Shown here piece by piece: positions 45,050-56,130 of a stretch of DNA of 64,000 bases. Source of the stretch: Coix lacryma-jobi var. lacryma-jobi (taxonomy: Eukaryota; Streptophyta; Magnoliopsida; Poales; Poaceae); assembly GCA_009763385.1 (NCBI GenBank), contig CM019823.1, forward strand, positions 43,597,411 through 43,661,410, read 5' to 3'. The notes below the pieces were generated by a model that searched no databases, had not been told where the DNA came from, and worked only from the letters and a program-made list of their open reading frames with translations. The position numbers and the translations under genes were made by a program. Position 1 is the first letter of the stretch. Each line of letters begins with the position of its first letter.

Positions 45050-46990
45050 ATGTTCTCGGCGGGGTCAATTTTCGTTTTTGGCTCATGGACTTGCATTGCG
45101 GATGATCAAGGAAAGCTGCACAGGCAGCTTGACACTGAATCAAAGCTGCAAGCCACACCAAAGACAGAAGATCTCGTCCAGAGCCTAGCAAATCTAGCAA
45201 TCCAAGACCCGCAGAACCCTGGGGACCATACAGAGACATCCGATTCCTACTCCAACTCGAACCCTGAAGAAAAGGACCCGGATACCTGCTATGGCTTCAC
45301 CTTCGGGCTGCGGAACTCTGCTGAAAACTTTCAGGACCTGATTGGTGCAAAATTCAAAGAGTATCAACAGATACCTTTGACGGGAGCTCAACAAGGACTC
45401 ATTTTCAGCTCTACCAAGGAGGGTAACATTGTCCATTGGCCAATTCAGCCTGCCCCGGCTAGACTGGTTGGCACAATTGACCAGCAACTTCCATATCAGC
45501 ACGGACATCAGCTCCCTTTTGAGGAACATGACTCCACAACGGAACTAATCTCCAGCACTTCTACTTTGGAGTCAGTAACACCGGGATCATCAAACCAGAG
45601 CTACACTCGTGAAGATTTCATGGCGGGGCATCAGTCATCTTTACGACCACCAACCCCACCAGATGTCTTTCAAGACGATGAAACTCTGAGTATGATCTCT
45701 GACAATGATCCGGAAGGACCCGGGGAAACCGAGTCCTTGAAGGCTGAAAGAATTCGAAGGAATCAAGCTAAGGAGGCCCGCAGAAGGCGAGCAACTCACC
45801 GCAAGGAAGCTGTAGATCGCTACAATGCACGACTAGAAGAGTACAACACCCGGAGGCGTCTGGAAGCAGAGGCAGAGCGTCAAGCTCGCACTGAAGAGAA
45901 TCACTCCCAGGATGATCTTAACAGACGGTGCCCTGATTGTTCTCGCAACCTTGAACCTGAGTTCATGAGGGTCGCCGGCCATAAAGTCTTCCAGACTCCC
46001 TATCAAAACATACTAGCTCTAGCTACGGAGATGGGAGCCAAGACCAACCGCACCCCTGATGAGAAACGACGAGTGGTCATGCTTCAGACTACCGCACTCC
46101 AACTATGGGGGCGGAATCTTGAATCCCTAGTTGATGAGCAAGTTTCATCTCACCCGAGTCAGAGGCGGCCGGTTCAAGAACGACTCGGTCGTATCCCAGC
46201 AAGGAGTCGTCTGGGCCACCGAGTACCCGATCAAGCTGAGGGAGGAGCCGAATCTTCATATAGAGGAGTCACAGTTGCAGCATCCGAAGCAGTTGATCGC
46301 TTCCCCTGCTTTTCCCAAAGGCTCCGAGCAGTCTCGTTCCCGCGCAAATTCAAACCCGGGAATTACTCAAAATACATCTGGTGGAAGACAGAACCTAAAC
46401 GGTGGCTCAGGCTGTATGCTCAAGCAGTTGAGCTAGCTGGTGGAAGCAACGACGTCAAAGCACTCTACCTCCCAATGGCTCTAGAGACAATGCCGCTTGC
46501 TTGGTTTGATAGGCTTAAACCCGAGTCCATCGACTCTTGGGAACAACTACATCGTATCTTCGTTGAAAACTTTGCTGGTGTCCCAGAGAGATCAGATCCC
46601 CGGACTAAGCTCAGAACCTGCAAGCAGCAGAAAAATGAATCAATGCGGGAATACTATATGCGATTCTCAGAAATCCGCTCTATAGTATCCGACATCACAG
46701 ACAGAGAAGTAATTGACCTCTTTGGCAACGACATTTGCGAAAGGTACAATTACAAAGATTTCATCAAGTAGGACTCGACCACCGCGAACGAGTTCCATCG
46801 GGCTATAAACTTCATGATGGCAACAGAAGAACGCACACAGGAACGTTTCCCCGATAGAAACACGCAAGGTGATCGAGGAAACAATCAGAGAGGCAACCAG
46901 GCACCACAGCAAAACACCTGGAAAAGGGCAGGAGACAATACTGTTGCCGCCATGGAACCTCAGAAGAAGGAAAAACAAGCCATACACCTT
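45050..46990 (+). pseudogene. Element B: gag
   Basis: ATG at 45050 gives MFSAGSIFVFGSW; the open frame extends upstream into the LTR, but this is the first ATG after the primer site. The N-terminal third is acidic. A charged helical segment follows (RIRRNQAKEARRRRATHRKE, near 45755), then the core gag domain (about 46330-46700) with PMALETMPLAWFDRL, SWEQLHRIFVENFAG and MREYYMRFSEIRS. TAG at 46769-46771 interrupts it; the same frame continues to two stops near 46990. The nucleocapsid then carries on in another frame from about 46975, so a +1 shift separates core and zinc knuckle. Gag forms the particle. Confidence 0.82.
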
Positions 46991-47984
46991 TGATGACTTA
47001 CTCGACGGGCCCTGCCCCTTCCATCCAAAGGGTGGACATCAAGCAAGGCACTGCCGACAGCTCAAGGAGCGAGGCTTGAACTCCGACTTCAATAAGAACA
47101 AGAAAGACAAAGGCAAGAAGACAGCTGAAGATCCTCAACAGGATGCCGGTGGTTTCCAGCACCCCAAAGGAGCCATCAACGTCATCTTCGGGGGAGTAAC
47201 TACCAGCGATAGCAAGAGACTCCAGAAGCTTTCCCTGCGAGAGATCATGTCGACCGAACCAGCGACACCCAAATACCTCGACTGGTCCGAGCATCCGATT
47301 AATTTCTCCAGAGCAGATCAATGGACTAGTATTTCCAATGCAGGGCACTACCCGCTAGTATTGGACCCTACGGTCGCGGGATATACACTTGGTAGGGTAC
47401 TCATCGATGGCGGGGCAGGACTCAATGTCATCTTTGCAAGCACCCTACGAAAGATGAATCTAGATCTTGCAACTTAGCTTACACCATCAACCGCTCCTTT
47501 CTACAGCATAGTACCCGGAAAAGCGGCTGTACCACTCGGAAGGATCATACTACCCGTCACTTTTAGAACTCCGACCAACTACAGAACGGAGTACATCAGT
47601 TTTGAGGTAGCCAACTTCGAATTGTCGTATCACGCCATATTTGGGCGACCTGCTATCGCCAAGTTCATGGCAGTACCCCACTACCCGTATCTCCTATTGA
47701 AGATGCCGGGTCCTAAAGGAATCTTAACCTTCAGAGGCGACTTGAAGCGGTCATTTGATTGCGACACAGAGGCTGTCCAAATCACTGAAAAAGCTCAACT
47801 CGCCCAGGAAGTACAAGAACTCGCTCAGATGGTGCATAATACTCAGCCCGGAAATTCGGAAATCCCAACCAAAAAGGCGAGTACTATCCAACCATCAGCA
47901 GAGGTATCCACAAAGACTATTAATCTGGAAACTGGTGATCCCTCCAAGACAGCGGTCATCAGCGCTCACCTATCTGAAGAATAG
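46975..47984 (+). pseudogene. Element B: nucleocapsid knuckle and aspartic protease
   Basis: Opens with YTFDDLLDGPCPFHPKGGHQ, whose zinc knuckle is C-x2-H-x4-H-x4-C. A basic linker follows and then the protease with LGRVLIDGGAGLNVIFAS at about 47390. TAG at 47475-47477 breaks the domain; the frame resumes with FYSIVPGKAAVPLGRI, SYHAIFGRPAIAKF and KMPGPKGILTF, all typical of Tat proteases. TAG at 47982-47984 falls just before the RT linker FLRANKDIFAW. All three pieces share one frame. Confidence 0.82.
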
Positions 47985-50234
47985 GAACTCACGCTCACCA
48001 AGTTCCTTAGAGCAAACAAAGACATATTTGCTTGGAAACCAGCAGACATGCCTGGGGTCCCAAGGAACTTGGCTGAGCACACATTGGAGTTAAAAGAAGG
48101 CTCTAGACCTATCAAGCAAAGATTACGACGGTTCTCACCAGAGAAGAAAGAGGCAATCAAGAAGGAAATAGCCAAGCTACTCGCGGCCGGATTCATCAGA
48201 GAAATCCTTCACCCCGAGTGGTTAGCTAACCCAGTGCTAGTCAAGAAGACGAAATCTGCTGAGTGGCGCATGTGTGTCGACTACACAGACCTCAACATGC
48301 ATTGTCCAAAGGATCCTTTCGGATTACCAAGGATAGATCAAATAGTTGATGCCACCGCAGGTTCCGCCTTATTGTCCTTTCTGGATTGTTACTCCGAGTA
48401 CCATCAGATTGCTCTCAAAGAAGAAGACCAACCCAAGACATCGTTCATTACTCCTTTCGGAGCATACTGTTACAAAACCATGTCCTTTGGACTGAAGAAC
48501 GCGGGGGCTACTTATCAACGTGCCATCCAAGATTGTCTGGGTGATCAGATCGACCGCAATGCAGAAGCTTATGTTGATGATGTGGTCATAAAAACAAAGG
48601 ATCCGACTACCCTGATATCAGACCTAGAGGAAACCTTCAACCGATTATGCGCGTATCAATGGAGACTCAATCCAACCAAATGCGTCTTCGGGGTACCCTC
48701 AGGACAATTACTCGGATTCCTTGTTAGTCATCAAGGCATCGAGGCTAGTCAAAAGCAGATCACAGCCATCATCAACATGAAACCACCTACCTCCGTCAGA
48801 GACGTTCAGAAGCTCACCGGGTGCATGGCTGCGTTAAATCGATTCATCTCACGGCTAGGAGAGAAGGGATTACCTTTCTTCAAATTGCTCAAAGCCGGTG
48901 ATAAATTTCAGTGGACGGAAGAAGCGGACAGGGCTTTTGAACAACTCAAAGGCTACCTTACCAATTCACTCATACTGACGCCGCCGGAGCCCAGGGAACC
49001 GATGATGTTGTATATTGTAGCTACCACACACGTTGTGAGTACTGCAATCGTGGTGGAGCGCAAAGACGACAAGCACATCTACAACACCCAACGACCAGTT
49101 TACTACATCAGCGAGGTACTCTCCGACTCGAAGGTCAGGTACCCACAAGTACAGAAACTGCTCTATGCGTTACTCATATCCTCAAGAAAGCTACGGCACT
49201 ACTTCGAAGCTCATGAGATCACGGTAGTCACAGATTTTCCTTTAGGAGAAATCCTTCACAACCGCAATGCTACTGGAAGAATCTCCAAGTGGGCAGTTGA
49301 ATTAGGGGCACTCAACATCAAATTCACTCCCAGGAAAGCTATCAAGTCACAGGCTCTAGCTGATTTCGTCGCCGAGTGGACAGAAATACAACAGATCCAA
49401 GGCAGCACTATTCCTAATCATTGGAAGATGTACTTCGATGGGTCCTTAAAACTCAGAGGAGCAGGAGCCGGAGTTCTTCTTGTATCACCCGTTGGCGAAC
49501 AACTCAAATACGTTCTACAAATAATGTGGCCGGCCACCAACAATGAAGAAGAGTACGAGGCATTACTTCACGGACTTAAACTAGCAGTCACTTTGGGCAT
49601 CAAGCGACTACTAGTCTATGTCGATTCTTCCGTAGTCATTCACCAAGTTAATAAAGACTGGGACTGCACCAAGGAAACAATGAATGCCTATTGTGCTGAA
49701 GTCCGCAAGCTGGAAAAACACTTTGCAGGACTGGAACTCATTCATGTTACCCGGGATCTTAACGTGGCAGCAGATATACTCGCAAAATTGGGTTCTGACA
49801 GGGCACAAGTTCCCAGTGGTACCTTTGTACATGAGCTATCCAAGCCTTCAATCCAAGAGAAGGAAGAGTTCGAGCCAGTGCCTTCCACCCAGGTCCTATC
49901 TATAGCACCCGACTGGACTCACGTCTTCATTGACTACTTCAAAGAGCATAAGCTACCAAGTGACAAAACTGTCGCAGAGCAAGTCACCAGACGTAGCAAA
50001 AACTATGTTCTAGTCAGAGACAAACTGTATCGATGCGGAGCTTCATCAGGTGTCCTCCTCAAGTGTATTTCACCAGAAGAAGGCAGAGAAATCTTAAATG
50101 AAGTTCACTCTGGATGTTGTGGCAACCATGCAGCCTCAAGGACTCTCGTCGGAAAGATCTTCAGATCAGGGTACTATTGGCCCTCAGTCTTGAAAGACGC
50201 AGAAGACTTAGTCCGCCGCTGTCAATCATGCTAG
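47985..50234 (+). pseudogene. Element B: RT, gypsy RNase H, archaeal-type RNase H, integrase zinc finger
   Basis: Long clean frame; residues counted from the Met at 48048. RT motifs: RMCVDYTDLNMHCPKDPFGL (about 85-105), FGLKNAGATYQRAI (about 145-160) and the catalytic YVDDVVIKT at 175. Gypsy RNase H follows, but its first block reads LYIVATTHVVSTAI with Thr where the catalytic Asp is expected. It ends in the tether QALADFVAEW. The second RNase H has MYFDGSLKLRGAGAGVLL (Asp), EEEYEALLHGLK (Glu), VYVDSSVVIHQV (Asp) and LNVAADILAKL (Asp). The integrase finger has VHSGCCGNHAASR and CQSC. TAG at 50232-50234 ends the frame right after the finger. Confidence 0.88.
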
Positions 50235-50647
50235 TTCTTTGCCAAGCAGCAGCATGTACCCGCACATGAACTGATATGCATCCCTCCATCATGGCCCTTC
50301 TCATGCTGGGGACTCGATATGGTGGGTCCTCTCAAGCGTGCCCCAGGCGGATTCGAGTACATCTATGTTGCAATTGACAAGTTCACAAAATGGATCGAGT
50401 ACATGCCCTTGGTCAAGTTCAATGCTTCCAAGTCAGTCCAATTCATGCAGAGCATCTTTCATCGCTTTGGAATGCCGCACAGAATCATCACTGATCTTGG
50501 GTCCCCCTTTACGGATATCGAATTTAAGTCATGGGCCAGCGACTGTGGAATCAAGATAGACTACGCATCAGTAGCTCACCCACAGTCCAATGGCCAAGTT
50601 GAAAGAGCAAACGCCCTGATTCTCGCCGGATTAAAACCAAGGCTATT
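50235..50647 (+). pseudogene. Element B: integrase core, truncated
   Basis: CWGLDMVGPLKRAPGG carries the first catalytic Asp, IITDLGSPFTD the second and NGQVERANALI the Glu; all three are present. The sequence ends at GLKPRLF, where the LTR of element C begins at 50648. The C-terminal domain and everything beyond are displaced out of the window. Confidence 0.85.
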
Positions 50648-50696
50648 TGTCGGTGGTACAAAAAAGGGTACCCCCAATCAACGCAAAACACCCAAG

Positions 50697-50900
50697 CGCT
50701 CTGTCTCCGTCTCGCCCGAGCCCTCCCAGCCAGGCCTCGGGCGAACGCTCTGTCTCCGTCTCGCCCGAGCCCTCCCAGCCAGGCCTCGGGCGAACGCTCT
50801 GTCTCCGTCTCGCCCGAGCCCTCCCAGCCAGGCCTCGGGCGAGCACGATCGCTCTCCGTCTCGCCCGAGCCCTCCAGGCCTCGGGCGAGCGCGCCCCCAC
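50697..50900 (+). repeat. 49-bp tandem array in C LTR
   Basis: Unit with CTGTCTCCGTCTCGCCCGAG at 50701, 50750 and 50799, plus a shortened fourth copy near 50850. Exact 49-bp period for the first three. Confidence 0.9.
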
Positions 50901-51104
50901 ACCTCGAGCATTAACGCACGGACCTCGAGCTGCACAAATAGCCATACCAGCCCATACCACGCATTTAATACCTTCACCTACTCCGGTCATGTCCACTAGT
51001 GCACAGCATGTACCACAGTGACTCGGTGTAAAGGTCAAGTCTCGTTTTCACCACAAGCATGGGCGAAAGGGCACCAGTACAGCACTGTTCGGCCAAGTCA
51101 GGCA

Positions 51105-51320
51105 CTGTAGCCCCTCGAGGCTGGCTATGCGCCCCTCGAGCCCTGCACTGTAGCCCCTCGAGGCCGGCTACGCGCCCCTCGAGCCCTGCACTGTAACCCC
51201 TCGAGGTCGGCTACACGCCCCTCGAGCCCCGCACTATAACACCTCGAGGCCGGCTCCGCGCCCCTCGAGCCCCCGTGGCACCACCTCGAAGCCGGCTCCG
51301 CGCCCTTCGAGCCCTATCTA
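51105..51320 (+). repeat. 43-bp tandem array in C LTR
   Basis: About five copies of a unit with CACTGTAGCCCCTCGAGG and GCGCCCCTCGAGCCC; the last copies are more diverged. Confidence 0.85.
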
Positions 51321-51592
51321 CTTTCGTGCTATTGAAGGACAGGTACCCCAAGACCCGGAGGGACCCCGCCGCGTACTGTACATTTCGGGATGGGTGCTGT
51401 ACGGCTCCCGCCTTGTCGCACCACCACGCCCGCGCCCAGGATGGAAGCCACGACCCAAGGACGCCTCAACAGCGACGATCACATCGGCTCCAGTGGCCCC
51501 GACAAGGACAGGGTTCCTACCCTTCTCCGTATGGGGCACCATACGCCCCGATACCTGTAATACCTTTAATGTAACCTGGCCTCCCCTTGCTC

Positions 51593-51600
51593 TATAAAAA
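51593..51600 (+). promoter_or_regulatory. TATA box of element C LTR
   Basis: TATAAAAA in TGCTCTATAAAAAGTGG. Confidence 0.55.
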
Positions 51601-51878
51601 GTGGACACTAGGGCCCTCATTCAGGGGACGAACACAACACACGAGTCCACACACGGCACGAGTCCGGACTCCGGTCCACGCTCACTGAGCTTGTATTCTC
51701 CCCTGTACAAGCACTTAGGTGCAAGTAATACAAGAACATCCCCCCCCGCTGGACGTAGGGCCTTCTTTGCCCGAACCAGGATAAATCCTTGTGTCCTCTT
51801 GCATCACCATCCAGGAAGAGAAGCACGCGATCATATCACTCGTTGGTGTGTACCCCCCGGGTACGAAACACCGACAGT

Positions 51879-51896
51879 TGGCGCGCCAGGTAGGGG
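51879..51896 (+). other. Element C primer-binding-site-like sequence
   Basis: TGGCGCGCCAGGTAGGGG two bases after the LTR, identical to element B. Its first ten bases are a perfect palindrome. Confidence 0.55.
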
Positions 51897-51934
51897 ACTT
51901 CGCGTGTCCGAGCCGATTTCTCGTTGATTCCTGG

Positions 51935-54460
51935 ATGGCTTCATCCCCTCTTCCGTTCTCGGCTGGTGCCGTCGTCTGGTTCGGGAGCCTCGAGTTCCTG
52001 GCCACAGGCAACGGCAACGAGCTGACTCTGCTCTCCACGGAGGGCCCGAGCGGAGGGCGTGTCACGCCACCCCCCGCGCGGGGGCGTGACGCGTCGCCCG
52101 CACCACCACACGTCCACATCGCGAGCGGCGCCGTCGTCACCGTCGTCGCCGGGCGCAGGCGGTGCCCGCGGCAAACACACCTACGCCCCCGTAGCCGGTG
52201 CAGGGTCCCCAGGGGAAACCAGCCCGGCGTCGGCCGGAGACCTCCAGGCGCTCACCCCGCGCCCGCCCCGCAGCGACTTCGCATTCATCATGCGTACGGA
52301 CCAGGAACCAGGCCAGAGGCCTCCGAGCCGTGCGCCGTCGACGCCATCAGCCTCCTCCCGCACGGGTCGCGCCGCGCTCGGCGCCAGCGGTTCCCGGTCG
52401 GCCTCGACAACTCTGCGGCTGTATACGCCCACCGCCTCGAAGCGCCATCAGGACCAGACAATGGCGGACCGGGAGCAGCGTCCGGGCGCACTGCTGCAGG
52501 CCATGCCAGCCTGGAGATCGTCCTCCACCCCACCGTCCACCCCGCGTGCGTCGACCGCGACTTTTGCGAGCCTTCGAGCCACCTCGGCGAGCCACCGTCG
52601 GAGAATGGTACCGCGAGCTGCTGCGTCCCAGCATCGATCAAGGCGGCGTGCCATCAACAGCTCCGACTCCGACGAATACGACTACCACGACCCCGACCTC
52701 TGGGATCCCACCAGGGAGTGCTTCCAACTCGAGGGAGTCGTATGCGACACCGAGGACGAAGGCGACGACGACAGGCCGGCGCTCGACCTAGAGGGACCTA
52801 GCGACGTGGCCGCGGCAGGCGGATCACGCGTTCAGGGAAGGGACGAACCTCCAGCACCGGCTGTACCGCCTAAGCACGACGATGGCCGGGCGGCGCAACT
52901 CGCACAAGTGCAAGAGGCAATCACCAAAGCCGAGGAGGAACGGCGACACCTGCTGCAGCTCCGGCAAACCCTGATGCAGGAACCACCCGCCCCCCGAGGA
53001 GCCGGAGCTCGAGGCCGGGCTCGAGAGGTCCACCGGCGGATCCTCGAGGACGGGGCACCAGCACGCCCCGAGGTATGTTTCCCGCGAGCTGGGCAGAACG
53101 TGGTGGCGGCTATGATGCTCCGTGACCTGCCCGCCGTCTCCAACCCCGATGCCAGGCGCATGCTCGGAGAAATGAAAAACCTCCTCGAGACAGCCGCGGT
53201 ACAGCAGGCCGAGAGCTCGGCGTCACGCCGACGCGGGCAGCCTCGGGGAGACCGGCGGACACGCCCCACGACGCTCGCGAGGCATCCGTCCACCAGCCGG
53301 ACGCCTCTCGAGCTAGGCCAGTCCGCGAACGGATCGTCGACAACCGGCCACCTCGAGACCCCAACGACGCCCGCAACGACATCAACCGACGGCGCAAGGA
53401 CAAGGGGCCCAAGAGCGTGGCTATAGCGCCCATCGAGGGGGGCGCTACGACAGCGACGAGGACCGGCAGGTCCTCGCCCCCCGGGCCCCCGAGTCTTCAG
53501 CCGGGCCATCCGCAGCTCGACCCTCCCCGACCGCTTCGACCGCCGACCAACATCGTGAAGTATGACGGGGAGGTCGAGCCCAAGCTCTGGCTCTCGGACT
53601 TCCGCCTTGGCTGCCAACTGGGCGGAGCGAAGAACGACGACCGCGTGATCATACGTCAACTCCACTTTACCTCTCGGACACCGCCCGCCGGTGGCTCGAG
53701 GGGCTCCCGCCGGATCGGATCCATGACTGGGCCGACCTAGTCAGGGTCTTCGACGGGAATTTCAAGGGGACCTGCGTGCGTCCAGGCAACCCCTGGGACC
53801 TACGGCGTTGCAGGCAGGCGGCGGACGAGCCCCTCCGCGACTTCGCTCGACGGTTCTCGAAGCAGCGTCTCGAGCTCCCCCACGTGCCTGACGAGGACGT
53901 CATCTCAGCGTTCCTCGCGGGCACGACATGCCAAGAGCTTGTTCATGAGCTAGGACGCTACCATCCCCCGGGACGGTCGAGGACCTGATGGATCGCGTCA
54001 CCAGCTTTGCTTCGGGCGACGAAGCAGTGGGGGCCTTCTTTGGCCGTTCCACGGACAAAGGCAAGGCGGTGATCGCGCCGGAGGGCTCCAACAAGGGCAA
54101 CGACGCCAAGAACGACAACAATGACGGCAACAAAGGAAGAAAAACAAACGCAAGGCCAGAAGGCGAAGCGTGGCGCCGATGACGACGACGACAAAGAGGT
54201 GCTCGCGGGCGCCCTCGAGCCTAAGAAGCCCCGAGGCCCCCCCGATGGGCTGTTTCGACCAGATGCTCGAGGATCCCTGCACCTACACAGGGGCCCCGTA
54301 AACCACAAGTTGAAAGACTGCCGACTGTTGAAGGGCTACTACTCCAACTCCAGCTCGGCGATAAGAGGGATGACGCGCCTAAGGGAAAGGATACCGATCG
54401 ACGCGGCGGCAGGAACGCAGATGGCGACTTCCCCCCGGTGCGCGACTGCTACATGATCTA
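51935..54460 (+). pseudogene. Element C: gag, multiply frameshifted
   Basis: ATG at 51935 gives MASSPLPFSAGAVVWFGS, comparable with the start of B gag. An acidic segment (SSDSDEYDYHDPDLWDP, about 52670) and a helical segment (AITKAEEERRHLLQLRQTL) follow in another frame. The core gag domain lies at about 53560-53990 with KLWLSDFRLGCQLGG, PDRIHDWADLVRVFDGNF (frame shifted) and EPLRDFARRFSKQRLELP. A Lys/Asn-rich basic tract precedes a zinc-knuckle remnant (HRGPVNHKLKDC, about 54290) whose first half lies in a different frame. At least four frameshifts. Codon use is very GC-rich. The antisense strand here also shows long open frames, which I regard as shadows. Confidence 0.72.
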
Positions 54461-54539
54461 CGGGGGCCGACCGTCGGGCTCTCAGCTCGAGAAAAAAGAA
54501 GGAGCGCCGGGAAATCTTTTCGCTTAGCCACGACGCCCC

Positions 54540-55235
54540 CCGGTATCTTGACTGGTCCGATGCGCCAATCACGTTCGACCGTGACGACCATCCGGACCGT
54601 GTCATAAACCCGGGGGCTTACCCCTCGTCGTCGACCCATCATAGTCGACGTTCGGTTCTCCAAGGTGTTGATGGATGGGGGCTCGAGCCTCAACATCATA
54701 TACCTCGAGACCCTCGACCTCCTGGGGATTTCAGAGGGACAGCTTCGACCCAGCGTCGGGGGGTTCCACGGAGTAGTACCAGGAAAGAAGGCCCACCCCC
54801 CTCGGGCGCATCGACCTGCCGGTTTGCTTCGGCACGCCGGCAAACTTCCGTCAGGAAACGCTCACCTTCGAGGTGGTCGGCTTCCAAGGGACCTACCACG
54901 CCATCATCGGCCGGCCAGGCTACGCCAAGTTCATGGCGATTCCTAACTACACGTACTTGAAGCTCAAGATGCCGGGGCCAAAAGGGGTCATCACCGTTGA
55001 CACCTCCTACGAGCACGCATACCACTGCGACGTGGAGTGCGTCGAGCGGGGGGAGGCCAACGTCCACCTCGACTCGCTCGAGGCCTTGGCAGCTCTGGCC
55101 ACCGAGGGGGCCCCAGAAGCAAAGCGTCACGCCGGCACCTTCGAGCCGGCTGAGCACACCAAGCAAATACCCGTCGACCCGACCTCGGCCAATGGCAAGA
55201 CGCTGACCATCAGTACCAGCCTCGAGCCCAAATAG
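54540..55235 (+). pseudogene. Element C: aspartic protease
   Basis: SKVLMDGGSSLNIIYLETL at about 54660 is the active-site block. A frameshift near 54790 moves the frame. Then FQGTYHAIIGRPGYAKFMA, LKMPGPKGVITVD and an acidic linker. TAG at 55233-55235 ends it, with the RT linker FLRANIDMFAW following in the same frame. The position is the same as the 47982 TAG of element B. Confidence 0.8.
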
Positions 55236-56130
55236 GAAGCAGTGCTCGTCGACTTTCTCCGCGCGAACATCGACATGTTTGCGTGGAACCCCTCGGACAT
55301 GCCGGGCATACCGAGGGAAGTCGCCGAGCACGCCTTGGAGATCCAGGCCGGGTCCAGACCGGTGAAGCAACGCCTGCGCCGCTTCGACGAGGAAAAGCGC
55401 AGGATCATCGGCGAGGAGGTGCACAAGCTTTTGGCGGCCGGATTCATCAAGGAGGTATTTTACCCAGAGTGGCTAGCTAACCCTGTACTAGTTAGGAAAA
55501 AGAATGGAAAAATGCGGATGTGTGTAGATTACACTGGTCTGAATAAAGCATGTCCAAAAGTTCCATTCCTTTCCTTTACCTAGAATTGACCAGATCGTCG
55601 ATTCCACTGCTGGGTGCGAAGTGCTTTCGTTCCTTGATGCGTATTCCGGCTACCACCAAATTAGGATGAGAAAATCCGATGAGCTCGCGACCTCTTTTAT
55701 CACGCCATTTGGTATGTATTGCTATGTTACGATGCCCTTCGGCCTTCGAAACGCCGGGGCAACGTACCAACGATGTATGCAGCACATCTTTGGCGAGCAC
55801 ATAGGCAAGACCGTCGAGGCCTACGTCGATGACATCGTGGTTAAAACTAAAAAAGTAGGGAACCTCATCAGCAACCTCGAGACCACGTTCGAGTGCCTCC
55901 GGGCCAAGAATGTGAAGCTCAACCCCGAGAAGTGTGTCTTTGGTGTGCCCTCGAGGCATGCTACTTGGCTACATCGTCTCACAACGGGGGATCGAGGCAA
56001 ACCCTGAAAAAATCTCAGCAGTCACGAGGATGGGCCCGATTCGTGACCTCAAGGGTGTGCAGAAAGTAACAGGCTGCCTAGCCGCTCTCAGCAGATTCAT
56101 CTCGAGGCTGGGGGAAAAAGCACTACCCCT
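55236..56130 (+). pseudogene. Element C: reverse transcriptase
   Basis: MRMCVDYTGLNKACPK, then a one-base shift near 55565, then LPRIDQIVDSTAG, LDAYSGYHQIRM, FGLRNAGATYQRCMQ and the catalytic YVDDIVVKTKK near 55820. A second shift near 55955 precedes the connection domain (LGYIVSQRGIEANPEKI, TGCLAALSRFISRLGEK). All RT core motifs are present but the frame is broken twice. Confidence 0.85.

Larger units (their letters stand above)
44549..50647 (+). mobile_element. Element B: Tat-lineage Ty3/gypsy retrotransposon, 3' part cut by element C
   Basis: 5' LTR, primer-site-like sequence, gag, protease, RT, two RNase H domains and most of integrase in order. Coding breaks off at 50647 inside integrase (after GLKPRLF), where the LTR of C starts. 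Four in-frame TAG codons and one frameshift inactivate it. Its 3' end must lie beyond C, outside the window. Confidence 0.9.
50648..51876 (+). repeat. Element C 5' LTR
   Basis: 1229 bp, TGTCGGTGG to CACCGACA, followed by GTTGGCGCGCCAGG. TATA box at 51593-51600. Two tandem arrays lie in its U3 part. Confidence 0.85.

Noticed and set aside
50697..51320. CRISPR-like repeat array
   Set aside because: Directly adjacent tandem units without unique spacers, inside a plant LTR.
52832..53665. 277-codon minus-strand ORF opposite element C gag
   Set aside because: Shadow of the GC-rich gag reading frame; low-complexity Arg/Ser/Gly sequence without motifs.
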